Positions 12,003-22,098 of a DNA stretch of 64,000 bases are shown here, one piece after another. Positions within the stretch are counted from its first letter, which is position 1, and the number at the start of each line of letters is the position of its first letter. A program made the translations under genes and the position numbers. Under the pieces are notes generated by a model. It ran no database searches and had not been told where the DNA came from. It saw nothing but the letters and a program-made list of their open reading frames with translations. Source of the DNA: Psococerastis gibbosa (lineage: Eukaryota; Arthropoda; Insecta; Psocodea; Psocidae); NCBI GenBank assembly GCA_963971405.1, contig OZ020486.1:7215419-7279418 (forward strand). Direction: 5' to 3'.

Positions 12003-12470
12003 TTTTTGTTCAATTACTAAGCCAACCTGGCGGAGTTAGGAGAGCTGTAAAGCCCTCTCTTACACTCAACTAGCCGGCCGCCATACCAAGTTGAATCCAG
12101 CGGACCAGAGCAGGTTCAAAGCTGCAGATAAATTGGTCGTGTGCACAGTGCCGGTAGGGAAACATGGTAGGACTTGTCCTGGTCACCTCCGAACTAATCG
12201 TGTTTCCTGTCGTGTTTCCCAAGTGGTTCGGAATCCACTATAATCAGGAGGTCCACTGGAGTCCTATGGGCCCACACCGTGGCCTGGGACTGTGTCAAAC
12301 CATACTACTACTACACTCAACTAGGAATACCCGGGACCGCCTGCTTTACATGCCCTCCGAAGCATGGCCTGAAAATGTAGCAAGTGCGGGACTCCAACTA
12401 ACAACATTTCGGATAAAATTCGGAGTCTGTACCACTATTCTACATGTCCTGACTACGTCCATAAACTATT
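12003..12470 (-). mobile_element. tRNA-derived SINE T1, split by a second SINE
   Basis: On the minus strand this is the same SINE as at 8245: start CAGGACATGTAGAATAGTGG, then GAGGGCATGTAAAGCAGG, then CCTAACTCCGCCAGG and TTGGCTTAGTAATTG. It is interrupted at 12074-12312 by a core-SINE in plus orientation. Confidence 0.85.
12074..12312 (+). mobile_element. core-SINE, tail type 2 (ACT repeat)
   Basis: A 239-bp insertion flanked by the exact 12-bp direct repeat ACACTCAACTAG (12062-12073 and 12313-12324). The head and core (CAAGTGGTTCGGAATCCACT) are homologous to the type-1 copies. After AGGAGGTCCA the sequence changes to an unrelated tail (GGCCTGGGACTGTGTCAAAC) ending in TACTACTACTAC. A relative in reverse orientation is at 53808-54040 and a tail fragment at 63677-63726. 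Confidence 0.9.
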
Positions 12471-12831
12471 ACTAAAATTATTCTTATTCTAAATATGAAT
12501 TTTCTGATTTAAAAATATTAAGCTTCGCCAAGTGTTTTGGTATTGTACACGCATTTCCCATTTTGACTGATAATAACTTATTTCTAGCTTTTCGACTTTT
12601 TTTTACTAAAATTTTAATGCTAAACATGACCTACTTTTCAATCGAGTTAAGTAGGTAATTAGTAGAGGTATTTACTTACTGCAATAACAATTTAACTACG
12701 CTTGTCGACTGCTAAATAAGGGGCGGGGCGGCAGCGAACAGTGGCGTGAGGCTCTCTTCTTTGATTACTTCGATGGGAAGGGATATTATTTGTAGTCCTT
12801 TCACGTCTATAATAACAATCCCTCTGTACGT
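12471..12831. other. no gene seen
   Basis: AT-rich; the tail of a 68-codon minus-strand open frame starts here without recognisable motifs. Confidence 0.35.
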
Positions 12832-13190
12832 TATTCTGCCAAGGCCGCAGGGCGGTTTTGAACCGAAAGTAATGTCTTGCGTGCACCAAACAACCCATAT
12901 GGGATATCTACAGTTTCCTTAGAACCCCAAGAATACGCCAAACATACTCATGTCTTACTTAAATGCTTCAAATTTAATTAAATGCCGAGCTCAAGGCGTT
13001 GGCGTCCGACTGGGGCGAGTTCAGGAAATCGGTCAGGGGCGACCCCCCCCCCCCACCCCCCCACCCCCCCACGCTGCACACGCGGCCTTAAGGGGGAAGA
13101 AGAAGAAGAATTAATTAAATCGTACTTAAACCTTAACTTTCGTGCGCACAGGCGCTGTAAAAATTGTCCGAATTTTCGCCTCTATAATTA
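12832..13190. repeat. dispersed repeat C, copy 1 (filled site)
   Basis: Homologous to 14510-14700: GGGATATCTACAGTTT, AAACATACTCATGTC, TTAAATGCTTC, then GCGCACAGGCGCTG. It is interrupted by a retroelement tail at 12984-13110 that the second copy lacks. Confidence 0.75.
12984..13110 (+). mobile_element. 5'-truncated LINE tail with (GAA)n end
   Basis: A 127-bp insertion bounded by TTAATTAAAT (12974-12983, 13111-13120). The copy of the host repeat at 14.6 kb preserves the empty site. The tail contains interrupted poly-C, GCACACGCG, TAAGGGGGAAGAAGAAG and is related to 14913-15010. This is classic target-primed insertion of a few terminal bases of a longer element. Confidence 0.9.
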
Positions 13191-13286
13191 GATTGGCACA
13201 TAATCTAAGAAGATATGTTGACGTCACTGACCACTGCCCAATTCGGATCCGTCTTACGATAAATAAGGTACAGGCTCATCGGCAAG

Positions 13287-13667
13287 AGTTCAATGTAGGA
13301 GAAATGGGACATTCGCTTCGGCGGCAATTCCACCGGCGATTTTACTTCATTTCTGATTTGAGATTTTTTGTTTGTTTTCTTTTAAGGAAAATATTATATA
13401 GATACTTATTTTATAATAGATAAGTTAAGTATCTACATAATAGTCTCCTTAAAACAAAACAAACAAAAAATCTCAAATCACAAATGAAGTAAAATCGCCG
13501 GTGGAATTGCCGCCTTCCCGCCAAAAATTTATTTTTTTATTTCTCGGACCACTCACAACGTCTCCTATAACCAGCTATTAAAAAAAAAAAACGTAGCAGA
13601 TGGCCCCAGGAGGCAAAAAATATTTTTGGAGCCTCGAATGTCCCATCTCCCCTATGTAGCCGGCTAG
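13287..13667. mobile_element. MITE family M, copy 1, split by a foldback
   Basis: The ends TTCAATGTAGGAGAAATGGG and (reverse) CTACATAGGGGAGATGGGAC match the family at 15238-15391 and 39380-39531. The interior has been split at 13317 by a foldback. The interior is non-coding. Confidence 0.7.
13320..13514. mobile_element. GGCG foldback element, copy 1
   Basis: A 195-bp hairpin whose arms start GGCGGCAATTCCACCGGCG and end with the complement. It is flanked by TTC on both sides (13317-13319, 13515-13517) and sits inside MITE family M. It is homologous to 29598-29879 (same arm text AGATTTTTTGTTTG and GATAAGTTAAGTATC centre), but tip bases differ and differ in the same way on both arms. Confidence 0.85.
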
Positions 13668-14509
13668 GGAGAAATTCGGCTTACACTTAGTTTAAATCGA
13701 GTTTCATAAACAGTCTAAATTATAAATTAACTTTATTGATGCCAACAAAATCCGTTCGGATTGAACGAGTGTAAATATGTATATAGCCATAAAATACCTC
13801 TTTGACAGATACGTCAATATAATAACTTGATAATTTGAGCTTCCAGAAAGCAAGAGATGCGACACCTTAAAGAGTACTCATTAAAGCTCAGAGGGAGATA
13901 ATATTACAAGAGGCCAAATTCTTAGTTTCCTAAGTAAATATTTACTGAAATTAGGCTTATTTCCATTGTACAATATTAGATCACCCCCAATAAGAAAATT
14001 TCGTCAATAATTATTTGTACAATTTTTATTATAACTATTAAGAAATGCTATTGTGATCTAAAAACTATGCAAATCTAATAAGTAACTAAGTAACAATAAT
14101 AATAATTAAGATATTTATAAGTAACGAGGCTTGTGAAATGTTTTAAATCTCGAGAGATCAAAATTAAATTTGTGACAGTTGATTGTACCAATCCACGCCT
14201 ATTTTATTATTACAATAATAAATTTGTTATTAATAATTGCAAACAATTTCTCAACCACAAAGCAATGAATAAATTATGTATATAAGCAACAATTATAATA
14301 TTTTGTTTTTATTACAAATGAGTCGGCAGTTTCTCATTGCAAAAAATTTAAATATTGATACCAAATATTGCCACTAAATGGCGCAGTGTACGTTCGCAAA
14401 CAGCTTAACAGTATTGAAGGAAGGCGTTGTACCATTTCAATCCTAATCGACAGTGGATAAATATTTAGAAATGTAGAAAGTTAATTTTTACGAGCACTGC
14501 ATCCCTCAC
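13668..14509. other. no gene seen
   Basis: Strongly AT-rich, no assignable repeat or gene. Confidence 0.4.
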
Positions 14510-14700
14510 CAATATTATTCCGTTAGGGCCGCTGGGCTGTTATGTACCGAAAATGGGATATCTACATTTTTTTTAGAATCTCAAACATACTAATGTCCTA
14601 TTTAAATGCTTCTGATTTAATTAAATCGCTTTTAAAACTTATCCCTGATGCGCACAGGCGCTGCAAAAAGTCTGCGAATGTTCGCTATCGGTAAATTTAT
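14510..14700. repeat. dispersed repeat C, copy 2 (empty site)
   Basis: Second copy of the repeat at 12832-13190, without the LINE-tail insertion; the text TTTAATTAAATCG marks the unoccupied target. Confidence 0.75.
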
Positions 14701-14912
14701 ACAAGGTATTGTCATTTTGAATCCCATATGGTAAGTATAGTAAGGCAGTAAAAGATTAAAAAGAACGAAAATACTTTTTAGTATTTTTAAGTAAGCACTT
14801 CCCTATCTTTTTATTTAAAAAAAAAGGACTTAAAATTGATAAATAAATATAAATAAAAAATAATCCTCGAGGAAAGGATTGAACAACTCGCCGGAGCAAG
14901 AGGGAAAACAAT

Positions 14913-15010
14913 GGTCAAGCTCAGGGCGAGTTCAGGAAATGGGTTCGGGGTGACCCCCCTCCCCCCCCCGCTGCGCACGCGATACTAAGGGGGAAGAGGA
15001 AGAAGAAGAT
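14913..15010 (+). mobile_element. 5'-truncated LINE tail with (GAA)n end
   Basis: A 98-bp insertion flanked by AAAACAAT (14905-14912, 15011-15018). It contains CAGGGCGAGTTCAGGAAATG, a C-rich run, GCGCACGCG, CTAAGGGGGAAGAGGAAG. It is related to 12984-13110. Confidence 0.85.
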
Positions 15011-15237
15011 AAAACAATAAATGTAAACACTATGCTTTGCTTATACAAAATGAATTAAAAATGGCTGATGACAATACCTGTCTAATATAGAGCCCCAATT
15101 TATACATAACTTCCCCAACTTGCCATAGTTTGTAAACTGGCCCATGCGAGTGTAGGAAAGCAATATGTAATGGTGCAGTAAGTTTTTACTTTTACTCAGC
15201 ATTTCAGATGATATACAATCCATTCACGGCTGGTTAA

Positions 15238-15391
15238 CAGTTCTATATAGGAGAGATGGGATATTCGCCTCCACCAAAATTGTCTGGGGTAACCTGTCAC
15301 GCCTTTTCAGTTAATGGTCATAGGTGGCACCAGAAATTTCAAGAAAATATTTGGCGGGAAGCGAATGCCCTATCTCTCCTACATAGAACTG
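15238..15391. mobile_element. MITE family M, copy 2
   Basis: A 154-bp element with terminal inverted repeats CAGTTCTATATAGGAGAGAT and (reverse) CAGTTCTATGTAGGAGAGAT. The interior is non-coding. Other members: 13287-13667, 39380-39531, and fragments near 24740 and 63115. Confidence 0.8.
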
Positions 15392-16227
15392 TAGACTAGT
15401 TCCTAAATAACGGTAATTTAAGTGCCAATTTTAATAGTAATACTGCTGATTATGAAGGAGATTGACGCTCAGTGTGGAGATTCAGTGCTGTGAGCTTAAA
15501 TAGTATGATTGCTAAGGCTATGATCATATTTAAACCGGTTTAAAGAAATTTGCAACTCTACCGATTCTGTTAGTATGCAAAATTACCAAAAAAATTGCTG
15601 AAAAGATGCAAACAAGAGCAGCATTCTAATACTAAAACTAATAAACCAACAAAATTGGATTTTGATACATTTTCAGTAATATTATTGAAATGGTTTATGC
15701 AGATGATGCAGAATCTGCTACCCCTCATTAAAATTGCTTCTATCAAAAACCATTTTGTAGGCTTACCACTGCTCTCACTAAATCGGTTCCTTCTTTAATA
15801 TTCCTTAGCAATTTTTTGGCTTTGTTGGGTCTATGCAAACCACCAGAATCTGTAGTTTAGTAGATTAAAGCAAATTCCTAAAAAAATTTGGGTTGAAACA
15901 GGATCCTACTCTTAACTCTTTAATTTTAAATATTTATCCACAATCAATTTGGGTTGTTATAGCAGAACGGCGAGTAGTTACAATTAAAACAACCCAAAGG
16001 TAACCCAGAGCTGTTTAGAGGCACAGGCTGCGAGATTTCGAATAAAAATTGGCTTGTTAACATCCCCTAGACAGAGCAACAAAAAAAAATATTAGTTGTG
16101 ACGTTTAGAATAGGCAATCAGTCTTTATACAGCTGTACAGAAACTAATCACAGAGGAGAAACAAGTTAAGTACAAAAATAAGAAAATGAATAAATTATTA
16201 TTGAATGCACAATGAGGTGGTCCCAAC
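15392..16227. other. no gene; possible 3' flank of the calcium pump
   Basis: AT-rich DNA downstream of the minus-strand calcium pump. It could include its 3' UTR. I see no long T run on this strand (the poly(A) of a young retrocopy) and cannot place a cleavage site. Confidence 0.35.
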
Positions 16228-16381
16228 AGAATTAATTAAAATTTAGTCCTTATGGACATTACAAGACCACGGGGCTATGACGTCATAGAACAGTAGAGCT
16301 CTTCTCTCTCCTCCAAACACGGGAGGTTTCATGACGTCACACCATACGTGATTGTCCATTAGGCTCTAATTTAATTAATTT
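16228..16381. repeat. imperfect hairpin just past the calcium-pump stop
   Basis: The arm AATTAATTAAAATTTAGTCC ... TATGGACA ... ATGACGTCAT pairs with ATGACGTCAC ... TGTCCATTAGG ... TTTAATTAATT. It begins 27 bp from the stop codon, so it would lie in the 3' UTR of the minus-strand transcript. It may be a decayed MITE; a regulatory RNA role is only conjecture. Confidence 0.6.
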
Positions 16382-16407
16382 CATTGGTTGATCCTAACCG
16401 CGGAAGA

Positions 16408-19400
16408 CTACTTAGTAGGGGAGGCAGCGTCGGATAACCGACCAGAAACAGATGCCACAACTTGGTACCTTTGATCCAGGGTCGTCCTAAATGCGTTAAC
16501 TACTCGTATTTGCGTTCGTACACGTCGTAATCCACGAACCCATAGAATTCTACCAAGATTATTCGGGTCTTCTATATGCTCTTCCACTCTAATCTTCGGG
16601 ATGTTTCTCGTCGGGACGCAGATAACCAACTGACCCCAGAGCAGGGATCCAATCCCGAAGAAAATGCACCACAACCACTGGTCGGCGTCTAACCCAACCG
16701 TGCTGAAAGCAGTGGAGCCGAACTCAATGATAAGTACCTGGGCCGCGAATGTCCCCAGCCAAATGGTATAGAACACAGGATTAGTGAAAACACCTGAGAA
16801 TACGTTACGCTCACCGTGCACTTTCCTCGCGTTGATCTCGTTGAAGAGAGTCATAATCACAAAAGTGTTGAAGATAACGGTGAAGTGTTGGGTCGGAACC
16901 ACCAATCCCCTACCGGAATCGATGTTCAACAAATAGTCACCCGCGAAAAGCAACATAAACACGACAGCTAGCTGATATATGGCTTGGCCTAATATATTTT
17001 TGAGCATGGTCCGCGAAATGAGAGCTTTCGTTCGACCATAGGGCTTCCTCAGGAGTAATTCAGGTGTAGGCGCTTCCGTGGCAAGAGCAAGGGAGGCTAA
17101 AGTGTCCATTACGAGATTAACCCACAACATCTGCACTGCTTTCAAAGGACTGTCTTTCACCGCGCTGGCACCCACAAAAGCTGTAACGACAGCAACTACA
17201 TTAGCGGTAAGTTGGAACTGAAGAAATTTCGCAATACTGTCGTAAACATTACGACCCCAGAGCACGGCTTTAACGATACTTGTAAAATTGTCATCCGTAA
17301 GGATAATGTCAGAAGCTTCCTTGGCAACTTCCGTGCCTGTAATACCCATCGCAAAGCCAACATCAGCCATTTTAAGGGCAGGCCCGTCGTTTGTCCCATC
17401 GCCAGTAACAGCAACCACTTCTCTAGCTTTAGATACCTTGCTTTCAATCATACCCTTAACGAGAGTATATTTATCAGTAGGAGAAGAACGAGCAAGTACT
17501 CTCAATTTCGGCCACACTTTGTCAAGAAGATTTTGCTGTACTTCGCCGCCGCTGTCTCTAATTAGCCTGTTGAACTCTGCGCCTTCTAGCACCAGATAAT
17601 CGTCATGGGGTCGCATTATGCCACATTTCACAGCGATGGATCGGGCTGTGTTAACATTGTCACCAGTAACCATGCGCACAGTAATACCAGCACGTTGGCA
17701 TTTGCGGATAGCCCGGGGGACTTCCGGACGAACCGGGTCTTCAATTCCAACGATGCCCAAACATGTCAAGCCAGAAACAATATTTTTCTCGTCATCCCAA
17801 TCGGGTTCTGAGTCAATCGACGTCTCATTTATCTCCGCATTACCGCGAACAAAGTCTTTATATGTCAAGGATATGGTCCTTAAGCCATCATTTGCAAATT
17901 CTTCAATTACTTTCTTCAATCTTTTTTCCATAGCTGGCGTAATTTCTTCAAGGCTGCCACCAGCACCATAGATATAAGTGCACTTTTTCATTACAATTTC
18001 AGACGCTCCCTTACAAAATAGTCTGTACCCGTTGCTTTTAGGAATGACGGTACTCATATTTTTTCTGTCTGAATTAAAGGTGTAGACACGAGTAAATGAG
18101 CCTTCCGGTATCCGTTCACGAACTTTCTCATAACTTTCACCCAAAGCAATAACGAATCCAAGTAAAGCGCATTCCGTCTTGTTTCCCACTTGAGTGGCCA
18201 GTTGGCTTGGCTCCGCACCAGGAAGGATGCGAGAAGTATACGCGCAGTTTACTGAAATACTCTCCAGGAGTGTCTCACCTACATTGCTGGCTATATCTTT
18301 AAAGGAGGGCGCAGATTTCCTCACATCCCCACAAATGAACGAGGCCACTACAGTCATACGATTCGTCGTGAGGGTTCCCGTCTTGTCAGAACAAATGGCC
18401 GTAGCATTACCCATAGTTTCGCAAGCATCCAAATGACGCACAAGATTATTGTCTTTCATCATTTTCTTCACAGAGTATGCCAGGGAAAGGGTAACGGCGA
18501 GAGGAAGGCCTTCAGGAACGGCCACAACAAGTACTGTAACACCAACAATGAAGAAGCGCACAAAATCGTTAGCGTGTGATGGAGACCATGGTTTTCCTTC
18601 AACAACATACTTTTCAATTGAAAACCGGAGCACTAATACAATAATAGTAAGAACAGCAACAGCAGCACCCCCATATCCTATTTGAATAGCGAGTTTTGTC
18701 AACTTAGCTTGTAAGACTGACTTATCTTTAGCCTCTTCAGTCGGTTTCCCACCCCCTTCAGCACCTTCTTTCCCACCTTCAGCTGCTCCCAATAACTTAA
18801 ATATAATACCAGCCTGAGAATTGATACCCACGGCAGTTATAAGAACACGCCCACTTCCTTCCATAACATGAGTACCCGATAGTACCATAATATCGGAATC
18901 CAATGCTTTCTTAACATGATCTGATTCCCCCGTAAGTGACGATTCATCCACTTTCAAGTCGTTGCTTTGTATAATAATTCCATCAGCAGGAATAATGTCT
19001 CCATATTTAATCTGGCAAATATCGCCTACAACAATGTCACTAACAGGGATTTGGATCACTTCACTTTTACGGATAACAGCGAACTTATGTTCGACTTCAA
19101 TTTTATCCTGTAGGCCACGAAACTGCTTTTCCTTCTGATAGTCATTAAATGCAGTCACAAAGACAACAACAAACACTGAAATTAGAATGGCGAGTCCTTC
19201 AATCCAGGAAGAACTGGACTCACTATCGTCCGACGCGTCTTCTGGGTGATAAAATGATAAGGCAAGGGAAATAATGGCGGCGATTTCGAGGATTATAAGG
19301 GTGGCGTCCTGGAGAGCTTCCCAAACCAATTGTAAAAAGGACTTAGCTTTTTTCGGTGGAATAACGTTGGAGCCGAAGACATCCCGTCTGTGTTGAAGAT

Positions 19401-19578
19401 CGGTCGGGTCGCCCGAGAGGCCGGTGACGGGTTCGGTTCGTAGCTTGGAGCACATGGCGTGGACGCCGCCGTTGGCCGCGACTTGTTCCACTCCCTCCCG
19501 GCCATGGCTCTTCATCAGCTCCCGCAGCTGCTTCAGGCTCAGCCCATACTGGGCCGCCACTCCGTCTGTCATTGTCAT
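16408..19578 (-). CDS. plasma-membrane Ca2+-transporting ATPase (intronless)
   Basis: A P2B-type calcium pump that uses ATP to export cytosolic Ca2+ across the plasma membrane. The frame is open from 19647 (1079 residues), but the family N-terminus ([17 protein letters not shown]) begins after Met24, so I place the start at 19578 (1056 residues). Numbering on the 1079-residue frame: SLTGES 237-242, VPEGLP 377-382, phosphorylated Asp421 in [13 protein letters not shown] 547-550, MVTGDN 659-664, TGDGTND 748-754, Asn844 and Asp848 in the M6 calcium site, and ten or so hydrophobic membrane segments. A calmodulin-binding stretch lies at about 1033-1053 ([20 protein letters not shown]), after which only 26 residues remain, shorter than the long C-terminal tails of many family members. 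No stops or frameshifts. Insect PMCA genes usually have many introns, so a single 3.2-kb exon suggests a retrogene. Identity is near certain; activity is unproven. Confidence 0.95.
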   Translation of the reverse strand: MTMTDGVAAQYGLSLKQLRELMKSHGREGVEQVAANGGVHAMCSKLRTEPVTGLSGDPTDLQHRRDVFGSNVIPPKKAKSFLQLVWEALQDATLIILEIAAIISLALSFYHPEDASDDSESSSSWIEGLAILISVFVVVFVTAFNDYQKEKQFRGLQDKIEVEHKFAVIRKSEVIQIPVSDIVVGDICQIKYGDIIPADGIIIQSNDLKVDESSLTGESDHVKKALDSDIMVLSGTHVMEGSGRVLITAVGINSQAGIIFKLLGAAEGGKEGAEGGGKPTEEAKDKSVLQAKLTKLAIQIGYGGAAVAVLTIIVLVLRFSIEKYVVEGKPWSPSHANDFVRFFIVGVTVLVVAVPEGLPLAVTLSLAYSVKKMMKDNNLVRHLDACETMGNATAICSDKTGTLTTNRMTVVASFICGDVRKSAPSFKDIASNVGETLLESISVNCAYTSRILPGAEPSQLATQVGNKTECALLGFVIALGESYEKVRERIPEGSFTRVYTFNSDRKNMSTVIPKSNGYRLFCKGASEIVMKKCTYIYGAGGSLEEITPAMEKRLKKVIEEFANDGLRTISLTYKDFVRGNAEINETSIDSEPDWDDEKNIVSGLTCLGIVGIEDPVRPEVPRAIRKCQRAGITVRMVTGDNVNTARSIAVKCGIMRPHDDYLVLEGAEFNRLIRDSGGEVQQNLLDKVWPKLRVLARSSPTDKYTLVKGMIESKVSKAREVVAVTGDGTNDGPALKMADVGFAMGITGTEVAKEASDIILTDDNFTSIVKAVLWGRNVYDSIAKFLQFQLTANVVAVVTAFVGASAVKDSPLKAVQMLWVNLVMDTLASLALATEAPTPELLLRKPYGRTKALISRTMLKNILGQAIYQLAVVFMLLFAGDYLLNIDSGRGLVVPTQHFTVIFNTFVIMTLFNEINARKVHGERNVFSGVFTNPVFYTIWLGTFAAQVLIIEFGSTAFSTVGLDADQWLWCIFFGIGSLLWGQLVICVPTRNIPKIRVEEHIEDPNNLGRILWVRGLRRVRTQIRVVNAFRTTLDQRYQVVASVSGRLSDAASPTK

Positions 19579-19647
19579 CACCGGCTCAACCTGCACACGG
19601 AGAGACGAAAAGTCAGTGTCAGACAGCGGGAAAGCAACCAGAGACAT
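19579..19647 (-). promoter_or_regulatory. candidate 3' splice site and 5' UTR start of the calcium pump
   Basis: On the minus strand a pyrimidine-rich stretch ending CTCTCCGTGTGCAG (AG at 19592-19591) lies 12 bases before the ATG at 19578. The in-frame codons upstream ([15 protein letters not shown]...) have no counterpart in the family. I read this as an intron end, making the coding exon preceded by a 5' UTR intron. If this is wrong, the protein starts at 19647. Confidence 0.55.
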
Positions 19648-19699
19648 GGCACGGGGAGGAGCACTGAAACATACAGCCGCGCAGCAGCACCAGGCTGAA

Positions 19700-20518
19700 T
19701 GAGAGAGGGGTTGGGGGCAAGAAATGGGGAAATCAAAAATGTCTTAAAACGGCAAGGCAAGGGCGTTTTACTGCTGCAACAGCACGATGCACAGTACTAC
19801 GTCGCGTCGTGCATTGACAGGAGAAAAAGGCCTTTTAGCCTTTTGGCCCGTAAGCCACTTAACAATTATCTAAACTACACGCAACTTCCTAACCAGGGTA
19901 TTCGTAAAGATCAGCATGATTAGAGCTGCAATTACTGCAATGGAACTTGTTTTGAATGGATCTGCCGCCATTTGCTAACACAGGGTGTCCAAGATTCAGT
20001 GGAAACAGTGGGGCATTAAAATCTAATAAATAACTACAGTATTATCCAAAATTCATAGAAATACACGTTTATCGCTTTTCACACAAATCTGTTTCACGTA
20101 TAAAACTCCTTGATATTGTAAATACTTGATGTTGTAGCATCTAAGGTAGGTATCACACACTGCCGACAGAAAAACTTGGACCAGTGGGTTCATGAGGATG
20201 ATGTTCAGAAGTTTATTTAGGTATTTTATTAATGAAAGTCCATTGTATCCCGTGTTCAAATTCAAAAACACTTATTCCAATTATTCAAACAATACATATA
20301 AAGATAAATTGAATCACTAAAATATAAAATTAAATTTTAATTTGAGTAAAGCCCTTTTATTTCGGAGGGGGTCCGGACCCATTGGACCACCCACTGGGCA
20401 TGGCCATGTTCAGAAGACGGAAGCCAGGCGTTAGCCAGCCATAATTATTGGAAAGCGATAAACGGATTTGTTCCATGATTTCTATATTGTATAAAGTTAT
20501 TATAGATAAAAAACTGCT
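19700..20518. other. upstream flank of the calcium pump; no second gene
   Basis: If the 5' UTR intron is real, its first exon and promoter should lie in this stretch or beyond. I cannot point to a TATA box or initiator with confidence. No other coding sequence is visible. Confidence 0.3.
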
Positions 20519-20697
20519 CCTGCAGCCTGATCGAGGCGATTATAATACCGGTATTTATTTAATCCCCTGGTAGTAAAAATGTAAACAAGATAATTTTATA
20601 ATGGAAAGTGCTATTCAAAATTTGTTTGTTTGCAGTTATAATCCTAGGGTATTTATTTAACCCCGGTATTATAATCGCCTCGATTTGCAGCCTGATA
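20519..20697. repeat. foldback related to the 23.4-kb TIR element
   Basis: TCGAGGCGATTATAATACCG on the left and its complement on the right (about 20663-20683) form arms around a 110-bp loop; GCAGCCTGAT lies outside each arm but in the same orientation. The arm text resembles the ends of the element at 23439-23918 (GATCATGGCGATTT...). Confidence 0.65.
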
Positions 20698-22098
20698 GGG
20701 CCAGCGAGATAGAACCTGAACGTGAAAGGTGCCAGGAACGGGCAAGGGCAACGGAAACATGCATTTTTTTAAATTACAACCAAAACATTTTATATTTTCT
20801 CTTGAAAGAGACGTTGCTAACCATCATAGTATGGTACTCACTTACCTGTGGTAAATTGGGCAAAGTAAGGAGAAATAGAAATTGAAATTTTCCCAGACTT
20901 TCACAGCTTTTCCCCTTTACCTCAGGTATTTAGACCATATTCTATGGTTCGTAAGTTAAGCATTGGATAAATATTTAGTCCCTTTTTTACTATTATTTAC
21001 TCCATATGATTTTCATAGTACCGTATAAAAACAAAGAATTGACTATATATATAGATATATAGAAAATAGAAGATATATAGAAACAAGCTAAGTCAAAAAA
21101 ACAAAGAGAAAATATGTGATAAACCAACACTATGGTTCAAAGTTAATTTTCTCTTTGATGTCGGAGACAATAGCAAAAATTTGAATAAAGCGCGGCGGTA
21201 AACTATAAATTTCTGACTTTTGTGAGGTTGAACATTGAAAATAAGAAATGGCTTTTAGTGCCGTGAACGGGGTGGAAACCGGCAGGGGTTGAATTCAAAA
21301 CTTCAGCCTGACTTGAATAACAATCATTTCGAAACCACCATATTATTCGTTTTATGCTTCACCAGAAGTTAAGAGAAATAAGATTTGCAACAAATAAATC
21401 AGAAAATCAGAGAATTTTACAAGATGCTGATTTAAATTATTTAACGAATTAGAGGCATTGAGTAGTATTCAATAAATTGCGCGTTTTTGTAGATTCGAGT
21501 GTTACAGAAGAAGTAGAAGGAGAATAACCAAAAAGCGTATAAGACGATTTTTTAACTAAGTAAAATTTCTCATGAAATATAGATCATAAATAAATAAGCT
21601 TATAATGCGTTGCCAAATGACAAAAGTACAAAAACGACATCTCTTACAATATAAAACATAAAACAATACCCGAGACACAAGCAGTCAAAGGAACAAAAAA
21701 AAAAAATAGCATCTTATCGATTAGTCAAACGGCACCCACTGTATGTACGTAAAATAAATACCTATCGTACTATACAACAACAAGTGTGTACGAGTATTCA
21801 TAGTTCATATGACTGTCACAACATCGCCATTCCCCTAAATTCACTTAGGCTTAGTGCAAATGGATCCAGTTTTGACACTTGAATACGTTTCAAAATCCTT
21901 TCAAATGGTGCTTTCGAAAAGGATGAATAAATAGCACTTTTGATCTTATTTTTGATTTTATTAATCCTAAAATGAACTCTTTCAAGAATAGAAGAATCTA
22001 ACTTTGCATTTTTTCACTCCTAAAACTGTGCGGCCAAACGGTGTTAGTGCCAATTGGATAGCATGTATTGAAATCTAAACTTCGTCTACTACTCATTA
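20698..22098. other. no gene seen
   Basis: AT-rich with simple-sequence patches (for example the ATATATAGATATATAG run near 21045-21080). No coding signature. Confidence 0.4.

Noticed and set aside
17196..19505. Many open frames on the plus strand and in other minus frames across the calcium pump
   Set aside because: They overlap the well-supported pump coding sequence and give translations without family features; they are shadows of its codon bias.
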